Below are positions 59,148 through 64,000 of a stretch of 64,000 nt of DNA, piece by piece. This stretch comes from Microbacterium sp. SLBN-146 (lineage in GTDB: Bacteria > Actinomycetota > Actinomycetes > Actinomycetales > Microbacteriaceae). Every line of letters begins with the position of its first letter. The first letter of the stretch is position 1. Location: positions 1,922,001 to 1,986,000 of the forward strand of contig NZ_VFMR01000001.1 in assembly GCF_006715145.1 (NCBI RefSeq), given 5' to 3'. The notes below the pieces were generated by a model that did not search any database, was not told the DNA's origin, and saw nothing but the letters and a program-made list of their open reading frames with translations. The translations under genes were made by a program, and so were the position numbers.

Positions 59148-59827
59148 GCGGCCACCTCCCGGCGGGAGGCGGGGGACGGACTGCGAGGCGCACGCGTGCG
59201 GCGTGTCCAGGGCATGAGCGCGCGCCCGAGGAGCGCGAGCAGCAGGTCGAGTACGACGGCGATGATCACGACCGCCACGACGCCCGCGAGCACTTCGGGG
59301 ATGATGCGGCGCTGGGCTCCATTGGTGAAGAGGTAGCCGAGGTTGTCGACGCCGATCAGGATGCCGACGGTTGCGAGCGAGATCGTCGACACGGCCGTCA
59401 CGCGGAGTCCTGCCAGAAGCACGGGCCCGGCGAGCGGGAAGTCGACGACCCAGAAACGTCGCCAGGCGCCGAAGCCGACAGCGACGGCGGCCTGGCGTGT
59501 CGCGGAATCGACCGACGCGAGGCCGTCGGTGACGGAACGGGTCATGATCGCGATGCCGTAGACCGTGAGTGCGACGACGAGAGTGAGCTCTGAGAGCAGG
59601 GGGATGCCGAAGATCGCCGCCAGAAGGACGAAGAGCCCGAGCGAGGGAATCGTGTACAGCAGCCCGACGATCGAGAGCACCGCCCCCCGCAGCCGCGTGT
59701 ATCGGAAGGCGAGCCACCCGATCGGAACGGCCAGGACGAAGCTGAGCACGATCGCGATCACGCTCTGCCTCAGATGATCGACGGTCAGGCGTCCGATCAG
59801 ATCGAGGTTGTCGAGGACCCAGTTCAC
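59144..59827 (-). CDS. Osmoprotectant ABC transporter permease, partner subunit
   Basis: A 227-residue permease of the same family, with SATRQAAVAVGFGAWRRFWVVDFPLAGPVLLAGLRVTAVSTISLATVGILIGVDNLGYL as the EAA region. GTG 59827 overlaps the ATPase stop (GTGA). Two non-identical permeases in one unit fit the OpuB/OpuC layout. Confidence 0.93.
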   Translation of the reverse strand: MNWVLDNLDLIGRLTVDHLRQSVIAIVLSFVLAVPIGWLAFRYTRLRGAVLSIVGLLYTIPSLGLFVLLAAIFGIPLLSELTLVVALTVYGIAIMTRSVTDGLASVDSATRQAAVAVGFGAWRRFWVVDFPLAGPVLLAGLRVTAVSTISLATVGILIGVDNLGYLFTNGAQRRIIPEVLAGVVAVVIIAVVLDLLLALLGRALMPWTRRTRAPRSPSPASRREVAA

Positions 59828-60648
59828 GGAGAGTCCTCGACCAGGACGCCCTGCGTCCGCCCGGCCCCGTCGACGAGCACGATGCCGTGCGGCGTGCGCT
59901 TCTGCCGCAGTGCTCGCGCTCCGCGCTCCGCGCCGATGAAGCTCGCGACGAAGTCGCTCGCGGGGTTCTCGATGATCTCGTCGGGGGTGCCGAGCTGCGC
60001 GATCTTCGCGCCCTTCTCGAGGATCACGACCTGGTCTCCGAGCAGGAACGCCTCGTCGATGTCGTGCGTCACGAAGACGACGGTCTTGTCGAGGTCGCGC
60101 TGGAGGCGCAGAGTCTCCTCCTGAAGTTCCTTGCGGACGATGGGGTCGACGGCTCCGAACGGCTCGTCCATCAGCAGGATGTTGGGGTCGACCGCGAGCC
60201 CGCGGGCGACGCCGACGCGCTGCTGCTGCCCTCCGGACAGCTGGCTCGGGTACCGATCGGCGAGTGCTCGGTCGAGGCCGACGACATCCATGAGTTCCAG
60301 TGCACGCGCACGCGCGGCCTTGCGTGGAACGCCCTTGAGGACAGGGACGGTGGCGATGTTGTCGGCGACGGTGAAGTGGGGGAGGAGCCCCGAGTTCTGG
60401 AGCACGTATCCGATCCCCCGCCGGAGCTGCACGGGGTTGCGGGTCGAGATCGGTTCGTCGTCGATCGCGATCTCGCCGCTCGTCGGTTCGACGAGGCGAT
60501 TGATCATCCGCAGGAGCGTGGTCTTGCCGCATCCGGACGATCCGACGAACACCGTCGTCTTGTGCGCGGGGATCAGCAGCGAGAAGTCGTCGACAGCCAC
60601 CGTGCCGTCGGCGAAGCGTTTTGTCACGGAGCGGAACTCGATCGCCAT
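59824..60648 (-). CDS. Osmoprotectant ABC transporter ATP-binding protein
   Basis: A 274-residue ATPase: Walker A GSSGCGKTT, Q-loop YVLQNSGLLPHFTVADNI (the Q-N-S-GLLPH form of the OpuA/OpuC group), signature LSGGQQQRVGVARGLA, Walker B ILLMDEPFGAVD. It is short and lacks the tandem CBS domains of OpuCA-type ATPases that sense ionic strength, so osmotic gating must lie elsewhere. First gene of the four-gene unit, with GGAAGGACACCC before ATG 60648. Confidence 0.93.
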   Translation of the reverse strand: MAIEFRSVTKRFADGTVAVDDFSLLIPAHKTTVFVGSSGCGKTTLLRMINRLVEPTSGEIAIDDEPISTRNPVQLRRGIGYVLQNSGLLPHFTVADNIATVPVLKGVPRKAARARALELMDVVGLDRALADRYPSQLSGGQQQRVGVARGLAVDPNILLMDEPFGAVDPIVRKELQEETLRLQRDLDKTVVFVTHDIDEAFLLGDQVVILEKGAKIAQLGTPDEIIENPASDFVASFIGAERGARALRQKRTPHGIVLVDGAGRTQGVLVEDSP

Positions 60649-60762
60649 GGGTGTCCTTCCGGCGTGGTCTCCTCAGCCAACCACAAGCCACCGACATGGC
60701 CCAGAATTCCCGGCCCCTTGACCCAGATCGTAATGTCTGGCAGTGCGCCGCTGCCCGCGACC

Positions 60763-60895
60763 GCTCACTTGTCTCACTTGGCGGGCTGGGATGCCCGGCG
60801 GTTGCCATTTGCGACAAGTGAGCGCCACAGCTCTCCGTTCACTTGTCGCGAGTGGCGGGTGTGGATGCCGCGAGGTCGCCCTTTGAGACAAGAGA
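60763..60895 (+). repeat. Two tandem copies of a CACTTGTC...GACAAGTG palindrome
   Basis: Copy 1 pairs GCTCACTTGTC (60763-60773) with GACAAGTGAGC (60813-60823), 11 bp perfect. Copy 2 pairs TCACTTGTC (60839-60847) with GACAAGAGA (60887-60895), one mismatch. Both enclose a similar core containing GGCGGG and GGATGCC. It fills the space between the osmoprotectant ATPase and the disulfide reductase gene. Confidence 0.85.
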
Positions 60896-60945
60896 GCTCT
60901 GCGCCGGCTCGGTGCCAGACCGGCCCGCGCGTCGGCGGGGGGCGC

Positions 60946-60951
60946 TACCGT
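60946..60951 (+). promoter_or_regulatory. -10 box TACCGT of a leaderless promoter (disulfide reductase)
   Basis: TACCGT lies seven bases before ATG 60959. This spacing favours ATG 60959 over GTG 60950, which overlaps the box. Confidence 0.6.
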
Positions 60952-60958
60952 GGGCCCC

Positions 60959-62374
60959 ATGAGTACACGAGAGTACGACCTCGTCGTCATCGGAGCGGGT
61001 CCTGTGGGTGAGAACGTCGCGCATCGCGCCGTTCGGGGCGGACTGACCGCGGTCATCGTCGAGAGCGAACTCGTCGGCGGCGAATGCTCCTACTGGGCGT
61101 GCATGCCGTCGAAGGCCCTCTTGCGGGCGGGAACCGTGCTCAACGCGGCGCGGTCCGTCGGCGGCGCGCGAGAGGCGGTCACGGGGGATGTCGACGTCGC
61201 GGGCGTGCTCGCCCGTCGCGACGGCATCACCCACGACTGGAACGACTCCTCGCAGGTCGAATGGCTCCACGGCGCGGGCATCGACCTCGTGCGCGGTCAC
61301 GGCCGTCTCGCCGGTGAGAAGCGCGTCGAGGTGACGGACGCCGACGGGGAGACGACGACGCTCGTCGCGCGGCACGCCGTCGCCGTCTGCACGGGGACGG
61401 CGGCTCTCATCCCCGACATCCCGGGTCTCGTCGACGCGTCGCCGTGGACGAGCCGCGAGGCGACGAGCGTCCGTGACGTCCCCGACTCCCTCGTCGTCCT
61501 CGGCGGCGGCGTCGTCGGCGCCGAGATGGCGACGGCGTTCTCGTCGTTCGGATGCCGCGTCACCGTCATCGCACGATCGGGTCTGCTCGGATCCCTCGAA
61601 CCCTTCGCAGGAGAGCACGTCGCCGCGACCCTGGCCGAGCGTGGGGTCGACATCCTCACGGGCGTCGGTGTCGACGGTGTCTCGCGGGATGCCGAGGGCG
61701 TCGTCGTATCGCTCTCGGACGGTCGCGAGGTGCGCGCCGCCGAGATCCTCGTCGCGACGGGCCGCACGCCCCGCTCGGAGGACCTCGGTCTGGAGAGCGT
61801 CGACCTCGAGCCCGGCGACTGGCTCGAGGTCGATGACACGATGCGCGTTCGCGGGCACGACTGGCTCTACGCCGTGGGCGACGTCAATCATCGCGTCCTT
61901 CTCACCCACCAGGGCAAGTACCAGGCCCGGGCCGCGGGAGATGTCATCGCGGCGCGCGCGACGGGCGCGGATGTCGATGATCGGCCGTGGGGGCGGCATG
62001 TCGCGACCGCCGACCACTCCGCCGTCCCGCAGGTCGTCTTCACCGACCCTGAGGTGGCGGCGGTCGGACACACGGAGGCCTCGGCGCGCGAGGCGGGACT
62101 CGACGTCCGCGTGATCGACTACGACCTGTCGTGGATCGCGGGCGCCTCGACGTCGTCCGACGACTACCGCGGCCAGGCCCGCGTCCTGATCGACTCGGAG
62201 CGGGAGGTCGTCGTCGGGGCGACATTCATGGGCTCCGACGTGGGTGAGCTCCTCCACTCAGCCACGATCGCGATCGTGGGAGAAGTGCCTGTCGAGCGGC
62301 TGTGGCATGCCGTGCCGTCCTACCCCACGCTCAGCGAAGTGTGGCTGCGGTGGTTGGAGACGTACGGCCGCTGA
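60959..62374 (+). CDS. FAD-dependent pyridine nucleotide-disulfide oxidoreductase
   Basis: A 471-residue flavoprotein of the dihydrolipoamide dehydrogenase/mercuric reductase class. FAD-binding VVIGAGPVGENVAHRA, redox pair Cys43-x4-Cys48 in GGECSYWACMPSK, NAD(P)-binding VVLGGGVVGAEMATAFSSFGCRVTVI and YAVGDVN are visible. The C-terminal motif reads WHAVPSYPTLSEVWL, longer than the usual HAHPTLSE, so the His-Glu pair that activates the thiol is shifted. The electron acceptor is unknown. No lipoyl domain enzymes are adjacent. Confidence 0.9.
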   Translation: MSTREYDLVVIGAGPVGENVAHRAVRGGLTAVIVESELVGGECSYWACMPSKALLRAGTVLNAARSVGGAREAVTGDVDVAGVLARRDGITHDWNDSSQVEWLHGAGIDLVRGHGRLAGEKRVEVTDADGETTTLVARHAVAVCTGTAALIPDIPGLVDASPWTSREATSVRDVPDSLVVLGGGVVGAEMATAFSSFGCRVTVIARSGLLGSLEPFAGEHVAATLAERGVDILTGVGVDGVSRDAEGVVVSLSDGREVRAAEILVATGRTPRSEDLGLESVDLEPGDWLEVDDTMRVRGHDWLYAVGDVNHRVLLTHQGKYQARAAGDVIAARATGADVDDRPWGRHVATADHSAVPQVVFTDPEVAAVGHTEASAREAGLDVRVIDYDLSWIAGASTSSDDYRGQARVLIDSEREVVVGATFMGSDVGELLHSATIAIVGEVPVERLWHAVPSYPTLSEVWLRWLETYGR

Positions 62375-62379
62375 CCGGA

Positions 62380-63459
62380 TCACCAACCTCCACGGGTCGG
62401 GGTGTGGCCCTCCCGAGCATCGTCGGGCATCTCCATCTCGGCGCGTGCGCCCAGCAGACGGATCTCCCGCCCGTGCTCGATCTTGTCGACGAGTTTCATC
62501 GTCTCCGCCTCGACGAGCGCTCGGTCGAACGTGGGCGCGATCTTGTGGACGAACGTCTTCGTCGTGAAAGGCGCGTAGCGAACCTTGAGGCCGACACCGA
62601 CGACGGCGCGTCCCTCCGCGGCGACATCGCGAAGCACCTCCGCGATGAGCACTCGCGCCGCCTGTTCGATATCGGTGCGCGCGACGAGGTTCTCTTGAAA
62701 GGTCGTCTCGTGGCCGTGACCGCGCGCGACCCAGGGGGTGTCGTCGACCTCTGCGGACCCGTCGCCGCGCCCGAGCTGCCGATACCAGGGACCCATCTTG
62801 GGGCCGAACTCGCCCGCGAGGGCGTCGACGTCCGCGCGCGCGAGCTCGTCGACGGTCGTGATCCCGAGCGCCGCCAGGCGCTTCGAGACCTTCGATCCCA
62901 CACCCCACAGCGCGCTCGTCGGTCGTGGGCCCATCACCTCGAGCCAGTTGGCCGCCGTCAGCCGGAAGACGCCCTGGGGTTTTCCGAAGTCCATTGCGTT
63001 CTTCGCGCGCACGAGCGTGTCGCCGATGCCGACGCTGCAGTGCAGCCGTGTGCGGTCCATAACGGCTCGTTGGATGCTGCGGGCCTCGGCTTCGGGGTCG
63101 TCCGTCGTGATGCCGACGAACGCCTCGTCCCAGCCGAGCACCTGGACGACGGCTCCCGGGTGGGAGCGGAGCGTCGCCATGACCTCGTCCGACGCCGCGG
63201 TGTACGCCGGGGCATCGACGGGGAGGATGATCGCGTCCGGCACCTTGCGTGCCGCGATCCGCAGCGGCATCCCTGATCCCACACCGAAAGCGCGCGCCTC
63301 GTAGGAGGCCGTCGAGACGACGGCGCGCTCGGTCGGGTCGCCGCGCCCGCCGACGATGACCGGCAGGCCGGCGAGTTCGGGACGACGCAGCACCTCGACG
63401 GCAGCGATGAACTGGTCGAGGTCGACGTGCAGCACCCACGGGGCGGACGGGTCGCTCAT
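62380..63459 (-). CDS. dinB: Y-family DNA polymerase IV, DinB2-like
   Basis: A 359-residue translesion polymerase. The palm motif is LHVDLDQFIAAVE with catalytic Asp13, and the second site is LGWDEAFVG in place of the usual S-x-DEA. The steric-gate position, normally Phe or Tyr, is Ile18. SYEARAFGVGSGMPLRIAARK and the helix-hairpin-helix GVGSKVSKRLAALGITTVDELA follow, then the little finger. The sequence is close in style to mycobacterial DinB2. There is no C-terminal beta-clamp motif I can recognise. Leaderless start behind CAGACT. Confidence 0.93.
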   Translation of the reverse strand: MSDPSAPWVLHVDLDQFIAAVEVLRRPELAGLPVIVGGRGDPTERAVVSTASYEARAFGVGSGMPLRIAARKVPDAIILPVDAPAYTAASDEVMATLRSHPGAVVQVLGWDEAFVGITTDDPEAEARSIQRAVMDRTRLHCSVGIGDTLVRAKNAMDFGKPQGVFRLTAANWLEVMGPRPTSALWGVGSKVSKRLAALGITTVDELARADVDALAGEFGPKMGPWYRQLGRGDGSAEVDDTPWVARGHGHETTFQENLVARTDIEQAARVLIAEVLRDVAAEGRAVVGVGLKVRYAPFTTKTFVHKIAPTFDRALVEAETMKLVDKIEHGREIRLLGARAEMEMPDDAREGHTPTRGGW

Positions 63460-63466
63460 GAGCGCC

Positions 63467-63472
63467 AGTCTG
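63467..63472 (-). promoter_or_regulatory. -10 box CAGACT of a leaderless promoter (dinB)
   Basis: CAGACT on the minus strand lies seven bases before ATG 63459. No LexA-type box is seen beside it. Confidence 0.5.
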
Positions 63473-63499
63473 CCCCGTGGGCGGCTTCGTCGCGAGAGG

Positions 63500-64000
63500 T
63501 CAGACCCGCCGGTACGACCCGACCATGGGGCAGTCGAACGGGTCGCGTGCCGCGAGGCCGACCTCGTTGAGATACGAGATCACGATGCCGTACGAACGCC
63601 AGAGGGTCGTCTCGGTGTACGGGACGCCGAGCGTCTCGCACTGCTCCTTGACGATCTCGCGGGCGCGGGCGAGGTGCAGGCGCGGCATGTTCGGGAAGAG
63701 GTGGTGCTCGACCTGGTAGTTGAGGCCGCCCATGAGCCACGTCGCCCACCAGCCGCCGGAGACGTTGCGCGACGTGCGCACCTGCTTGCTGAAGAAATCG
63801 AGCTTCGCGTCCTTCGCGATGACCGGCATCCCCTTGTGGTTGGGGGCGAACGAGGCTCCCATGTAGACGCCGAAGACGGCCATCTGGACACCCACGAACG
63901 CGAAGGCGAGGCCGAGGGGGAGGAAGAGGAAGATCGGCGTCCAGATCACGGCGAAGCGTGCGAGGAGCAGCAGGATCTCGGTCGGGCGGTTCTTGACGGG
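63500..64000 (-). CDS. Fatty acid desaturase, 5' part cut by the window end
   Basis: Only the C-terminal 166 codons are in view; the frame stays open to base 64000. Two membrane segments (PIFLFLPLGLAFAFVGVQMAVFGVYMG and following) precede the third histidine box of membrane desaturases, NYQVEHHLFPNMPRLHLARAREIVKEQCE, in the QxxHH form of front-end/acyl-lipid desaturases. The two other His boxes lie outside. It inserts double bonds into membrane lipid acyl chains. Confidence 0.9.
   Translation of the reverse strand, partial: PVKNRPTEILLLLARFAVIWTPIFLFLPLGLAFAFVGVQMAVFGVYMGASFAPNHKGMPVIAKDAKLDFFSKQVRTSRNVSGGWWATWLMGGLNYQVEHHLFPNMPRLHLARAREIVKEQCETLGVPYTETTLWRSYGIVISYLNEVGLAARDPFDCPMVGSYRRV

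Noticed and set aside
57480..60648. Amino-acid or phosphonate ABC importer
   Set aside because: Two different permeases, the QNSGLLPH Q-loop and the ProX/OpuAC-type binding protein fit the osmoprotectant family better.

Overview
The window is high-GC DNA with dense, often overlapping genes. Its codon and motif habits (frequent GTG starts, 4-base ATGA/GTGA overlaps) and gene set (cydABDC, DinB2-type polymerase, DUF3105, class E sortase signal, L10 leader with a T-run attenuator) point to a Gram-positive actinobacterium. I would guess a Microbacteriaceae member such as Microbacterium, by gene style only. About 60 genes are recognisable. No tRNA, rRNA or CRISPR was seen. One IS110-family insertion sequence is present.

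Layout. 1-4000: a truncated quinone reductase, a drug exporter with its MarR repressor, and an orphan YqaJ nuclease. 4200-6650: an AbiEi-like/nuclease fusion, then rplJ-rplL behind an attenuated L10 leader. 6668-14400: a divergent sugar locus with a GH38 alpha-mannosidase and LacI repressor on the minus strand and a sugar ABC transporter on the plus strand, with two matching operators between them. 14471-23560: a P-type ATPase, a DUF3105-DUF305 pair, a Bcr/CflA-type exporter, a deazaflavin-type reductase, a PAP2 phosphatase and a HerA-like ATPase. 23693-30093: an amine module with IclR and APC permease on one strand, and on the other a copper amine oxidase split into an N-domain protein and a cell-wall-anchored catalytic protein, followed by a DUF305 protein and a signal peptidase.

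30165-51762 is a molybdenum and low-oxygen block. It holds an FdhF/YdeP oxidoreductase, mogA, moaE, moaD, mobA, moaC, moeA, a moeB-rhodanese fusion, a molybdate-binding HTH protein, modABC, cydABDC, moaA, fdhD and a cysteine-rich HTH regulator. Together these take up molybdate, build the cofactor, sulfurate it and use it, next to a cytochrome bd oxidase. 52177-64000: an MFS exporter, a second-type YidC with a small membrane partner, an M23 peptidase, the IS110 element, trhO, an osmoprotectant ABC operon, a disulfide reductase, a DinB2-like polymerase and a truncated fatty acid desaturase.

Two genome-scale signals cut across the genes. At least 15 genes have a -10 hexamer placed 6-7 bases before the start codon and so are probably transcribed without a leader. 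Intergenic spaces also carry several families of long imperfect palindromes, often flanked by G-rich tracts.
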